Source: Lantana camara
Lineage: Eukaryota > Streptophyta > Magnoliopsida > Lamiales > Verbenaceae
NCBI GenBank assembly: GCA_037501455.1
Contig: CM074860.1
Span: 39,132,501-39,196,500, forward strand
DNA: 64,000 nt
Reading direction: 5' to 3'
Notes under the pieces: generated by a model
What the model saw: only the letters and a program-made list of their open reading frames with translations
Told to the model about the DNA's origin: nothing
Database searches by the model: none
Program-made: the position numbers and the translations under genes
Shown: positions 11,799-22,373 of the stretch, one piece after another
How the letters are laid out: every line of letters begins with the position of its first letter
How positions within the stretch are numbered: the first letter of the stretch is position 1

Positions 11799-14287
11799 TG
11801 TAGCACCCCGGAGCGCAGAGCACTACATCCCCCGCACCATAGCCCGACACGTGTAACGAAATGGAAACTCCGTTCAGGCACCAAGCTACAGCGAGCGGTA
11901 GATAAATAAAATCTCACCTAGGCTAGGCGGTCTAGACCCTAATACAGAGTGCACAAAATAAGCAAAGCAAATGCGGAAGCGCCAGGATTCAAATATACAA
12001 TTAAACATGCTCGGAATATAAACAGATATACAAAAATAACGCTAGTCAAATTATACAAATATTCTCAACTTTCGATTCATAATTATATACGTACGTTCTG
12101 AATCTCAAAAGAACGAAAGTAACTTAAATAAAATGCATGAGACTCGCTACATGACCCAAGACTCGAAAGAAGACTGCCGCCTAGCACAAACTCCCCAAAG
12201 AGTACCTGCAACTCAAAGAGCAAAAAAAGGAAAAGAAAACAACGAGGAGGGGTCAGTCCTAAAGACTGGTGGGGGGCTCACACACGCACACGTACCTATA
12301 CGTAAGAGCATAGCATATTCAAATTTAAAAGTTTATGAACCAGGGTGTGGTTTTTGAAATCTAAAATATTTTAGCCTGTGATACTAAATATAGAAAAGAT
12401 TTAAGGCCAAACGCCCAAAATAACCAAATTTTAGAAATTATAAATCCACTCCCGTTACACGAACCAAAAACATAATCAAACTCAAATTAACTCGGTGAGA
12501 ACGAGTTTCTAACCAACCTAACTCCTTTCATATACATAATCAAAATGAAATACATACAAAGCTCAGAATCAATCCACTTTCTCCGGTTGGAGATGAGGAA
12601 GCGCTTCCTCCCCCCCTTTTTCTCATCATAAATGGTTGAGTCGGGGGATCCTACCCGCTCCGCGATGGGGTTAACCGCCGGTCTTAAGAAGACCCACCTT
12701 CCCCTCGACGTCCCGAGGTTGGATGAATCTCTCAAAGTTGGAGTCGAGTTGATGGGAGAGCTTGGCAACCCCATAGCCGACCAGAGTTACCATACCACTA
12801 CTCCAGGGCCTAGTTCATAATTCATAATTCATAATTTGAAATTTCATAATTTTCAAGACTTATATTTCAATGCAAAATCTCGTTAGTTCACAACACACGC
12901 CAACCCTTTTTAGATCAAACAAACGAAAATATAGCTTACGGATATATAAAAAGCTTTTTTCAAATGATTTCATAACTAAACGGGCCAATTCCCACGAAAT
13001 ACTAATCAAACACGTATTTACATAAACATATATATACGTAAGTCACATGCGGGCTTAAAATAAAAGTAGGGTTGTAGGTCATTTTAACTAAAAGAAAGAA
13101 ACCTCACCTTGTCGACCAAACCAGACGCGACGAACCAAAACACTTCTAAGACACCTTCTTGTCACCCACAGTACGAACCTAAGAACAAAACAAACAACAA
13201 AAGACAACCTTAGACTCAAAATGCGCCATTTAGACGCTCGAAAAATGCATATGAATGCAAATGATGCATAAGGAATGCAACAAGAGAGAATTTAGGTCAT
13301 ATTAGGCTATATCATATCATAACTCGCATAATTTACGTCAAACGAATCAAAAAACTTCAGATAACGAACATATCACATCATATAACATGTTAACAAATCA
13401 TTCATATCATAAAAGAAGCAAAGAGATATCATACGAGACAAAGAAATGAGGTATTCAATTATACATGCACGTTAGAGAACATTTAGAGCATATCAAGTCA
13501 TGTATCGCGTATAAAAGCATCGAATTCACATCAAATAAATTCATAAATTTAGCATAATGATCATAACACATCATATTATATCATATCATAAGCATTCATA
13601 AGTTTAAATTTCGTAAGGGAGGCAAAGGATGCAAGAAAGCTTCACACGTGTCAATTAAACGTTCATGCAAATAAGTCATGTTTACACGTAATAATCAATG
13701 CCATAAAATTTAAATAAATAAACAAACATATCATATAACCACATATTAACATGTTGGCATCATGTTTGGGGTGGGAGAAATAGAATAAAATCAAAAACGA
13801 AATAAGAAACGAACAACGAAACGAAATCCGGCACGTAAAGAACACAACGCGCAAAACCATCACAAAAAGGGAAGGGGTGACGGGTGTCACCAAAACTCAG
13901 TACAAAAGTGGTGACCCTCGTCACTAGAGGTAGGAGAAAAAACTCCCAGTAGCTAAGGAGGTCACGGGCGTCACCTCCAGTAGGCCTGAACGCCGTGACG
14001 GGGCGTCACCTCCCGCAGGGGGCTCAGCCCCTGTTCTTCGTCTCCATCTTCACGCAGAAACAATAACAACTCCAGACCAAAAAGAAGCTAGGAAAATCAG
14101 TAAAAAGAAGCACAAAGCAGTAGCTAAACATGCAATAATCAAGGGGAGCAACAAGATGAATGCAAGAGATCAATTTCCATCTTCAACCTCAAGTTTCATA
14201 AAAGTTCGTTAATGGTGGGATGATATGCAGCCATTAAACATGAAATTCAGGCTTAGAAATAAAACATAGAAGTCATCTAGATCATAT
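11799..14287 (-). mobile_element. truncated LTR, Ty3/gypsy type
   Basis: In plus orientation it begins TGTAGCACCCC, the reverse of a normal LTR end, followed by the shared terminal module (CCCCGCACCATAG, GAACGG-like box, GCTAGGCGG). The other end (GGGGTGTCACA or GGGGCGTTACA type) is not found before the Tat LTR at 14288, so the U3 end is missing. A palindrome cluster lies at 13876-14010. The first 5 bp outside (11794-11798) are TTTAA. Confidence 0.7.
13876..14010. repeat. GTGACG...CGTCAC palindrome cluster in LTR
   Basis: Four copies of a short inverted repeat: GGTGACGGGTGTCACC (13876), GTGACCCTCGTCAC (13911), GGTCACGGGCGTCACC (13960) and GTGACGGGGCGTCAC (13995). Each has a 5-7 bp stem. It is the counterpart, with different sequence, of the GGGAACGGCCGTTCCC clusters. 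Confidence 0.85.
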
Positions 14288-14725
14288 TGTAGATGAATTA
14301 ATTTTCGTCTAATTAAAATGAAACACATGTAAAATAAATATTAATTATCAAATTTAATTCTCTTTATTTAATATTTTTGGATTGTTAGTAAATCAAAATC
14401 CATAAAATATCTAAATAAATTGATTTAATTGATAATTTTAATATTTATGTTGTCATCAAATTAAGTGATGACATGTGTCAAAATTGAGGTGTTCCGGCCA
14501 ATTAAATCAAGTTTTGCAGTCAAAGAAAGCCAAGACAAATCATATGGCGACACGTGGCATGTTTCAACACGTGGACCAATCAAGTCAAGACATATGTTAT
14601 TTATTTATTTTCTTTAATATAAATTTATATTAAAGTAATAAATAAATAAATAAATTTGATATTATCCCTTTAATAAACAAATTAATTAATTAAGGGATAA
14701 TTATCATAAAGCTCCACCCTACGCC

Positions 14726-14733
14726 TATAAATA
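14726..14733 (+). promoter_or_regulatory. TATA box of the Tat LTR
   Basis: CCTATAAATAGAGGC is a near-ideal plant TATA box inside the LTR. Transcription would be expected to start about 25-30 bp downstream, near the ACACAATTGACACAACTTGG stretch (about 14755), placing the repeat-rich leader at 14808-15210 in the RNA. Confidence 0.8.
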
Positions 14734-14807
14734 GAGGCATTCTACAACACAATTGACACAACTTGGAGAAGCAAAGAAGCAAGCCACAAAGCAAGGAGAA
14801 AGAAGCT

Positions 14808-15210
14808 CTCTGGTGTTCTTCGGCATCTTCAACGGCGTTCTTCATAGAAGTCAGCATCAACGGCGTTTGATCCGGCATCAAGGCATTGAAGTGGTGTTTC
14901 GGCGTTGCTCTCCTCAAAGATCGAAGCGCGATTCAAACGTGTTCTTCGTGGAAATGAACCAAATTGAAGCGTCCGATCCGCAACAAGGCATTAAGTCCGC
15001 GAATCCGGCGTTTTTCTCAAATCAAATTCGAAGGTGCTCCGAGCGTGTTCTTCGGCGTTCTTCAAGAAAGTCAACAAACTGAGGCGTTCAATCCACAATC
15101 AAAGCATCAAATCCAGATTTCGGCGTTGCTCCTCAACAAATTCAAATCAAACTCAAATCAACATCAAAGGTGTTCATCAGCGTGTTCTTCGGTGTTCATC
15201 AAATCAAGGC
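14808..15210 (+). repeat. degenerate GTGTTCTTCGGCGTTC repeats in the Tat leader
   Basis: Many imperfect copies of (GTGTTC)TTCGGCGTT(C/G) and of ATCAA(A/G)GCGTT, for example near 14812, 14833, 14938, 15045, 15121 and 15180. The unit is not strictly periodic. Short open frames here are products of the repeat. Confidence 0.7.
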
Positions 15211-15444
15211 GTTTAATTCGCGATCAAGTCTAAAAACCCGCTAATCAAATCCAACGGAAGATCGAACCTCCGAAGTCAACGAAGGAGTTTCAAACCTTTT
15301 GAATTCCATCAAATTCTTGAAGGAAGAATCAGAGGAAGAATCATAGATTGTACCCGCAAATTCAAATCAATCAATAAAATTCATTTGTGATTATTTTCTC
15401 GCATTTAATTATTTAATTATTCACGGAAATTATATTACAAATTT

Positions 15445-15462
15445 TGGCACGCCCAGTGGGAC
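15445..15462 (+). promoter_or_regulatory. tRNA primer-binding site of the Tat element
   Basis: TGGCACGCCCAGTGGGAC, 5 bp after the LTR end. It starts with TGG, complementary to the CCA tail of a tRNA. It differs from the initiator-Met site used by the chromovirus and LARD of this window. I do not assign the tRNA. Confidence 0.8.
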
Positions 15463-15507
15463 ATCTCTACCTTTCATCTCCTCCTACTCAACAAACTTGA
15501 AGCACGA

Positions 15508-16572
15508 ATGGTCAACAACAAGATCGTCGATCTCGAGGCTATCATCTCCAAACTTGTTGTCGAAAGCTTCATCGTTGTGACAAGAAGTATATCTAAGAAA
15601 GAACAGACGTCTTCCGGGAAAGCTCGATCCCTCCAAAGCGGTGGAAAGAACGCTCGACTTCTCAGCTACGAAAGTGAAGGCGAAGAAGACGACTCAGCCT
15701 CGTCCACCCCTCGTTCAAGTTCTTCAAGTTTTGCGCCCGCCATGACGACAAGTGCAACAACTCTAGAGGAACAACTTGCGAATCTGACAAAGGTCATCGA
15801 GGGACTCTCCAAGCATGTTGAAGAGCAAGACTCTCGCATTTCAAAGTTGATGGACAGAGTAGATGGTGACAACACTAGCCAAGTGAAGGGGAAGCGTTCG
15901 GATGAGCAAGAAGTGTCGGAAACTTCTGCGAAAGAACGATCAAATGGAATTGAGAAGCCTCCAGCCAAGGAAATTCAAGTTTCATCGGACGGACTTATCC
16001 CAGTAGAGAAATTGAAAGAGTTCATCATGTGGACAATCAAAGATAAGATCGAGGGAGGCTCCAAATCATCCTTGATCTACTCCAAGCAGTTTGACGGCAA
16101 AGGCAATCCTAAGCAACACGTAGATCACTTCATCGAGACGTGTAACAATGCCGGAACTTACGGGGATCACCTAGTCAAGCAATTCGTTCCATCACTAAAA
16201 GGAAATGCCTTCGACTGGTACACGGACTTAGAAGCGGACTCGATCGATAGTTGGGGACAACTCGAGCAAGACTTCCTCAATCGCTTCTACAGCACTCGTC
16301 GGACAGTTAGCATGATCGAACTTACCAACTCCCGACAATGGAAAGAAGAACTCGTTGTCGAGTACATCAATCGGTGGAGAAACCTTAGTCTAAATTGCAA
16401 AGATCGACTATCAGAGGCTTCAGTAATTGAAATGTGTATTCAAGGGATGCATTGGGGTCTCCGCTACATTCTCCAAGGAATTCAGCCCAAGTCGTTCGAA
16501 GAGCTTGCTACTCGGGCACATGATATGGAGTTGAGCATGATTGCTACCCGTCCAAGAATTTCGCAGGCCTAG
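15508..16572 (+). pseudogene. gag: Tat Gag (capsid part)
   Basis: Structural protein that would form the virus-like particle. The frame starts at ATG 15508, 46 bp after the primer site, and runs 354 residues. Residues 1-170 are Ser/Glu/Lys-rich with a predicted helix ([20 protein letters not shown]). A Retrotrans_gag domain covers roughly 195-300 ([32 protein letters not shown]). The frame then ends at a TAG (16570-16572), while the neighbouring frame goes on with RRPREKQDF and the rest of Gag, so a single-base frame change lies between about 16541 and 16570. A programmed frameshift is possible but no slippery site is obvious. Confidence 0.85.
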
Positions 16573-17989
16573 GGAAAAGCAAGATTTCAGGAAAGGGGGC
16601 AAACCCTTCACCAAACCACAAGCCAAAGAGTCCATGGCGGTAAATGCAATTCCTATCAAATTTCGGGCTGAGACAAACGACAAGGCGGACGAAAGGAAGG
16701 AAATCCCCCAAGAAAGAACATTCAGAAAATTATCCTTAGCAGAAATGCAAGCCAAGGAATACCCATTCAAAGACTCTGATGTCTCCAGAATTTTCGACGA
16801 CCTGCTCAAAGAAAACCTCATCGAATTTCCCAAAATGAAGAGGCCCAATGAAGCCGGAAAGACTGACGATCCAAAGTATTGCAAGTATCATCGTCTGCTC
16901 GGACACCCAATCCACGATTGTTCCATATTCAAGGATAAGGTGATGCAGTTGGCACGACAAGGAAAGATCGCACTCGAAGATGTTAGTGCGACATCCAATG
17001 CTGTAACTTGCCTGCTGATAAGTGAAGAAGAAATTCCCAAGCAAACTCACCCCAAAGGCGATGAATGTATGGCAACCATGACCTTCTCAGACGAAGATTT
17101 ACTACTCGGTTCAAAGCCTCACAGCAGACCGCTGTTCATGACAGGTTATATCCGCGAACAAAAGGTGAATAGAATGGTCGTCGATGGAGGACCCACAGTC
17201 AATATCTTGCCTTTGAGAGTGATGAACGAGTTAGGAATCCCAAAGAATGAGCTAGCAAATAGTCGTCTGATGATCCAAGGCTTCAATCAGGGAGGTCAAA
17301 GAGCTCTCGGCATCATTCGACTAAAGCTATTGATAGAAGACATGACGTCAAGCGCGCTGTTTCATGTCATAGATGCCAAAACTTCGTACAACATGCTGGT
17401 AGGGCGGCCTTGGCTACATGAAAACGGTGTCGTCCCATCTACTTGGCATCAATGTTTCAAGTACTACCGGGAGGGTATGATAAAGAAGGTTCTTGGAGAT
17501 AGCAGACCTTTCACCGAGGCTGAAGCTCACTTCGCCGATGCAAAGTACTACCGTGAAGAAGTGGAAGAAAGCAAAGGAAAGGAAGTTTCTGATCCACAAG
17601 ATAATTGCAATGGTGAAAGCAAAGTTGGAGCCTACATTTTGATCGATCGCCAAGAAAAGGGGGGATCATCACTTACAAATTTCGAGGGACTAGAAGGGCT
17701 GACATTGCCCCTCACCAAACTAGACGTCGTGAAGCCTTCTTCTCCACCACTCAATGGATTCGTTCGTCCGATTCAAGGAAGTAAAATAGAGCATGGAGAA
17801 GCAACCAAACTACAAAATGCAAAGGAGTATGATCCTAAAGCATATAAGCTTCTCGTCAAAGCCGGGTACAACCCACAAGAGAAGTCAAAGCTGGAAAAAC
17901 TCATTCCAAAGGCCAAGACAAAAGAAACAAAGTCGAGGTCGTCAAAAAAAGATGCCAATATCGCCCCAAACTTGCGAGTAGGACTCTGA
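16541..17989 (+). pseudogene. Tat nucleocapsid and aspartic protease
   Basis: Continues Gag in the next frame for about 480 codons. A zinc-knuckle variant CX2HX4HX4C ([14 protein letters not shown]) lies at about residues 114-127. The retropepsin domain spans about 195-310, with the catalytic motif [11 protein letters not shown] at 214-224 and the late ILVGRPW-type motif (MLVGRPWLH) near 290. DGG in place of DSG/DTG is what I know of Tat proteases, so the motif looks intact. The protease would cut Gag-Pol. The frame stops at TGA 17987-17989, and the same frame stays protein-like beyond it (PVRIAINRATNNYISEE), so the stop is a lesion rather than the gene end. Confidence 0.85.
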
Positions 17990-18655
17990 TTTGTCGCGCA
18001 AGGCCCTGTTCGAATCGCCATAAACAGAGCAACAAATAACTATATATCTGAAGAGCTCTCATCAACCGAAGATGCTTTTGATGAGGATGATAGAAAGATT
18101 CGGCGGAGGTCGGTCTTTGATAGGCTTAGTCCTCCCAAATGAGCCAAAGCTAGTCACTGGCTAGGAAGACGTAAGGCACAACGCTTTCCAAAGCTTCAAA
18201 GTGCAGTTCCATCTCGTATGAAACGGTGCACCAATTTGATCGTCTCATGCGATAAAGTATTGAAAGCTAGGTGGAAGACGATCATCTTCACACGTGACAA
18301 AACCAAAGACGAAGATAGCCAAAGCGTAGCATCGTCCTACCACATCACTTCAGTTGAAGAAGTTTCAATCGAGGAGGACGCCAAAGGTGCGCCACCCGAG
18401 CTTGAAGAAGGAGTTAAGGCGACCGTGGACGATCTTAAAGAAGTCAACCTAGGTAACGCCGACGATCCTCGCCCGACCTACATCAGCGCCTTATTAACCG
18501 ATGATGAGGAGAAAGCCTATGTCGGACTCTTACTCGAATTCAGGGATGTATTTGCATGGTCCTACAAAGAACTACCGGGACTAAATCCGAAAGTTGAAGT
18601 ACATCACCTCTCTGTGAAGAAAGGCACTCGTCCCGTGAAACAAGCTCAGCGATGA
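17990..18655 (+). pseudogene. Tat pol linker and RT N-terminus
   Basis: Same frame as the protease segment, but with a further in-frame TGA at 18140-18142 and a terminal TGA at 18653-18655. Readable landmarks are VRIAINRA and RRSVFDRLSPP, then an acidic linker, then FAWSYKELPGLNPKVEVHHL and GTRPVKQAQR, which in Tat elements directly precede the RT fingers. The protein continues in frame beyond 18655 as FRPDLVPLIEAEV. All stops are TGA preceded or followed by Arg-type codons, in keeping with CGA-to-TGA change. Confidence 0.8.
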
Positions 18656-20194
18656 TTCCGACCAGACTTAGTCCCCTTAATCGAAGCCGAGGTAAACAAG
18701 CTCATTGAAGTCGGGTTCATTCGAGAAGTGAAGTATCCCACATGGATCTCTAGCATTGTGCCGGTGAGGAAGAAAAATGGCCAGATTAGGGTGTGTGTCG
18801 ACTTCAGAGACTTAAATATTGCTTGCCCGAAAGATGATTTTCCACTACCTATAACCGAGCTCATGATCGATGCTACCGTGGGCCATGAAGCTATGTCTTT
18901 CATGGACGGCTCATCGGGATACAATCAAATACGAATGGCACCTGAAGATGAAGAGTTAATAGCGTTTCGCACCCCTAAAGGGATATACTGCTACAAAGTG
19001 ATGCCTTTCGGCTTGAAGAATGCAGGTGCCACGTATCAAAGGGCGATGCAGAAATTTTTTGATGATCTACTTCACAAGAACATCGAATGCTATGTGGAGG
19101 ATGTGGTGGTAAAGTCCAAGAAGCGAGAAGATCATCTACAAGACTTAAGAAAGATCTTCGAACGATTAAGAAGGTACCAACTCCGGATGAATCCGCTCAA
19201 GTGTGCTTTCGGAGTTTCGTCAGGAAAATTCCTCGGGTTCATCGTCCGCCATCGAGGCATTGAGATCGAACAAGCAAAGATAGATACGATCTTGAAAATG
19301 CCGCCACCCCGAGATATCCACGACCTGAAAAGTTTGCAAGGAAAGTTGGTTTATATCCGAAGATTCATCTCGAACCTGGCTGGCCGGTGTCAACCCTTTA
19401 GTCGGCTTATGAAAAAAGGTGTTCCTTTCGAATGGGACGAAGCGTGCCATAAAGACTTTGAGAGCATAAAGGCATACTTGATGAAACCACCTGTCTTGGT
19501 TACACCTACACCGGGACGGCCATTGATTCTCTACATCGCAGCTCAAGAACGATCCGTTGGAGCTTTACTCACCCAAGAAAACGATGCGGGAAAGGAAAGT
19601 TCTTTGTACTACTTAAGTAGAACCATGATGCCAAACGAGTTGAAGTATTATCCCATCGAGAAGATGTGTTTGGCCTTGATCTTTGCAATTCAAAAGTTAA
19701 AGCACTATTTCCAAGCACATACTGTACATCTCGTCTCAAAGGCAAACCCTCTAAAATACGCCATGTCGAGGCCGGTGCTTTCAGATAGACTCGCAAGATG
19801 GTATCTCCAACTTCAGCAGTTCGAGATCGTTTATATCCCCCAAAAAGCTGTGAAAGGACAAGTTATGGCTGACTTCTTGGCAGACCACCCTATACCCGCT
19901 GAATGGGAATTGTTTGATGACTTGCCTGATGAAGACGCATTTCTAGTCGAGGTCACTCCCCCTTGGAAGATGTTCTTTGATGGAGCTTCACATAGAGAAG
20001 GAGCCGGTACCGGAGTTGTATTCATCACGTCCGATGGTGAGGTTCTACCATATTCCTTCACGTTAACACAGAAGTGTTCCAACAACGTCGCCGAATATCT
20101 AGCCCTCATACTCGGGTTGGAAGTGGCAGTCGACATAAAACAGTTGCATCTCAGAATATATGGAGACTCAAAGCTGGTGGTCAACCTATGTTAA
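18656..20194 (+). pseudogene. pol: Tat reverse transcriptase, RNase H and start of the second RNase H
   Basis: RT copies element RNA into DNA. Landmarks are WISSIVPVRKKNG, VCVDFRDLN, the first catalytic Asp in SFMDGSSGYNQI, and VMPFGLKNAGATYQ. The active-site box reads YVED (GAG at 19097-19099) where the family has YVDD, so one metal-binding Asp is Glu. The usual RNase H follows (ILYIAAQERSVGALL ... YYPIEKMCLALIFAIQKLKHYF), then a linker, then a second RNase H starting at WKMFFDGASHREGAGTG (about 19970). That second, archaeal-like copy marks Tat. The frame ends at TAA 20192-20194 inside this domain, where about 15-25 codons seem deleted and the frame changes. Without the Asp and with the deletion, activity is unlikely. 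Confidence 0.9.
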
Positions 20195-20507
20195 CTACGC
20201 TAAAATGCTGATGGGATGGCTCGGAGATGTGACGATCGAACACGTGCCTAGAAAAGAGAACAAGCAAGCGGATGCGTTGGCGAAACTTGCCTCTATATTG
20301 GCGATGCCGGAGAAGGAAACTCGAGTGTCGGTTTGCAAGAATTGGGTTATACCTCCAATCTTCGATGATGAAGACTTTGAAGAAGAAGAATATCACGTTG
20401 TTGAAGTATTCGAAGTCGAAAAGGAGGATTGGCGACAACCCCTTGTTGACTATCTCAAATATGAAAAGTTGCCCAACGATCCACGACAGAGAGTTGATGT
20501 ACGATGA
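20195..20507 (+). pseudogene. Tat second RNase H, C-terminal part, and linker
   Basis: Resumes in another frame with YAKMLMGWLGDVTIEHVPR, then KENKQADALAKLAS, the conserved end of the second RNase H (the DALA Asp is kept). An acidic linker to integrase follows. The junction with the upstream half, around 20185-20200, lacks the helix between GDSKLVVN and NYAKML. The frame stops at TGA 20505-20507 and remains open in the same frame afterwards. Confidence 0.8.
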
Positions 20508-21674
20508 CGCTCAGCTCGATTCATCTACTTTAAGGGTACACTCTACCGATGCTCGTTCGATGGAGTCTTCTTGAGGTGTTTGGGCGAAGACGAAGCAAAC
20601 CAAGCCATGGAAGAAGCACATTCTGGAGCCTGCGGTGCTCATCAGTCGGGCCGAAAGCTGCACTTTCGCATAAAAAGAATGGGATACTATTGGCCAACAA
20701 TGGTGAAAGACTACATAGAATACGCGCAACGATGTCAAGCTTGTCAGTTTCATGCTAACTTCATTCACCAACCGCCCGAACCGTTAAATCCGACGATTGC
20801 CTCGTGGCCTTTCGATGCTTGGGGATTGGATGTGGTAGGCCCCATAACGAAGTCTTCTGCTGGCCATCTCTACATTTTGGCTGTAACTGATTATTTCTCC
20901 AAGTGGGCGGAAGCAATTCCTCTAAAAGAAGTGAAGAAGGAGAATGTCGCTGACTTAATCCCAATAATCATCATCTTCCGCTATGGCGTGCCTCGTTATA
21001 TCATCACGGATAATGGGAAGCCATTCAGTAATAGCCTGATAGACAAACTCTGCCTGAAGTTCGGATTCAAGCAAAGAAAGTCTTCAATGTATAACGCCGC
21101 TGCCAACGGTCTTGCCGAAGCTTTCAATAAAACTCTATGTAGTTTGCTGAAGAAGGTGGTTTCCAAGTCGAAGCGAGATTGGCACGAAAGGATTAGAGAA
21201 GCTTTGTGGGCTTATCGAACCACCTATAGAACACCTACCCAAGCGACCCCTTATGCGTTGGTGTACGGTGTCGAAGCCGTTGTTCCCCTTGAACAACAAA
21301 TTCCATCTCTAAGGATAGCGATTGAAGAAGATCTAACCCAAGATGAAAATGCTCACCTACGACTTGAAGAGTTGGAGGCGCTCGATGAGAAGAGGCTGGA
21401 AGCTCAACAAAGGCTCGAGTGCTATCAAGCTCGTCTCTCCAGGTTATTCAACAAAAAAGTGAGGACTCGTTCGTTCCAAGTTGGGGATTTGGTGCTTGCT
21501 GTGAGAAGGCCAATCATCACTACTCATCGAACGGGGAATAAATTCATCTCCAAATGGGATGGTCCACATGTTGTGAAGGAAGTTTACACAAACGGCGCTT
21601 ACAGGCTGATCGCCGAAGATTGTCTGAGAATTGGTCCCATAAACGGGAAGTTCTTGAAACGCTACTACGCATAA
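20508..21674 (+). pseudogene. pol: Tat integrase
   Basis: Inserts element DNA into the genome. A zinc-binding HHCC module is readable (H in AHSGAC, H in GAHQSG, then CQAC at about 20733-20744). The catalytic core follows with Asp in WGLDVVGP, Asp in ITDNGKPF and Glu in NGLAEAFNKTL, with 35 residues between the last two, so the DD35E triad is intact. The C-terminal region has a GPY/F-like stretch (FISKWDGPHVVKEV) and ends GKFLKRYYA, the usual Tat integrase end, at TAA 21672-21674. No chromodomain. The segment is in frame with the one before it across the TGA at 20505. Confidence 0.9.
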
Positions 21675-21916
21675 GTTGAAGATTGCTCCTTGACGTACGA
21701 GCCTAAACTACCTGTCACTCCTGACCCTCATGACTATAAACTGTGTACGGTATCCACTAATGGTAAAGCAAGTGGCTAAACTGCTAAGTTACTCCAGTGA
21801 TGGTATTTCGTGTGGCTAAAACAGAAATTTCCCACTCTTGTTCAGGGTGGTTAAACTTTGAATACTCCTGGCCCGCATGAGTATAAACTGTGAACGGCCC
21901 CCCAAATCTTCTTAAA
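21675..21916 (+). other. Tat 3' UTR, truncated
   Basis: Non-coding. It holds two diverged direct copies of a segment of about 28 bp (core CATGAxTATAAACTGTGxACGG) near 21726 and 21876, 150 bp apart, and a repeated GTGGCTAAA box (21771, 21811). The UTR ends abruptly at the LTR starting 21917. No polypurine tract is preserved. Confidence 0.7.
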
Positions 21917-22367
21917 TGTAACGCCCCAGCTTTCGGCAATTCAGGTATGATCGACACGTGTGCGTTTTAGAGTTAGATTTTTAATTTTAATTGATCATTT
22001 CTTTAATTTTCCATATCATGACATAAATTCATAAAATTATATTCTAAGTATTTTATTGAAAAATCATATCATATCATAATTATCGCATATATTGAATGTG
22101 ATTGCAACGTGAATTAATTCCCCAAATGTGAGTTAATTTCTTCTATGTCCTTATTTGTTCATTTTCATGACTTTGGGGATCTAATTGCTCTGGACCAAAT
22201 TGATCAATGGTTATGGAAATGGACTTAATTGCATAACTTACTAAGTGAAAGGACTTAATAGCAAAATTGGCCATCTCTTCCCCTTTCTTAGCAGCATTCA
22301 CGTACCATCACATTTCCTTCTTCATACAAAATACTTCATCTTTGTTCTTGCTTTCCTTGCTCAACCG
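21917..22367 (+). mobile_element. 5' part of a family-A LTR
   Basis: TGTAACGCCCCAGCTTTCGG up to TTGCTCAACCG is almost identical to the first 451 bp of the complete LTR at 24971-27522. It stops at 22367, where the complete LTR continues with AGACAAACC. It is joined there to an LTR of another family in opposite orientation. Confidence 0.85.
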
Positions 22368-22373
22368 TAAGGA

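Larger units (their letters stand above)
14288..15439 (+). mobile_element. 5' LTR of the Tat element, 1,152 bp
   Basis: Begins TGTAGATGAA, ends ATATTACA, with TGTA/TACA inverted ends, and stops 5 bp before the primer site. It holds a TATA box at 14726-14733 and a polyadenylation-type AATAAA at 15373-15378. The 5' boundary is inferred from the TG and the inverted ends, because there is no second LTR to compare. Confidence 0.7.
14288..21916 (+). mobile_element. Tat-lineage Ty3/gypsy element, 3'-truncated
   Basis: 5' LTR, primer site, gag, protease, RT, RNase H, second RNase H and integrase in that order on the plus strand. The order, the DGG protease, the CX2H-type Gag knuckle and the second RNase H before integrase point to the Tat clade; there is no chromodomain. 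The 3' LTR is absent: the 3' UTR is cut at 21917 by an unrelated LTR. In-frame TGA codons at 17987, 18140, 18653 and 20505, a frame change near 16550 and a deletion near 20190 make it non-functional. Confidence 0.9.

Noticed and set aside
11799..11830. This LTR as the 5' LTR of the 11072-11525 frame
   Set aside because: No primer-binding site next to it; a separate insertion fits better.
16541..16572. Programmed frameshift between Tat gag and pol
   Set aside because: No slippery heptamer or following structure is obvious, and other lesions nearby make a plain indel more likely.
14288..21674. Functional autonomous Tat element
   Set aside because: No 3' LTR, four in-frame stops, a frame change, a deletion in the second RNase H and an altered RT active site.
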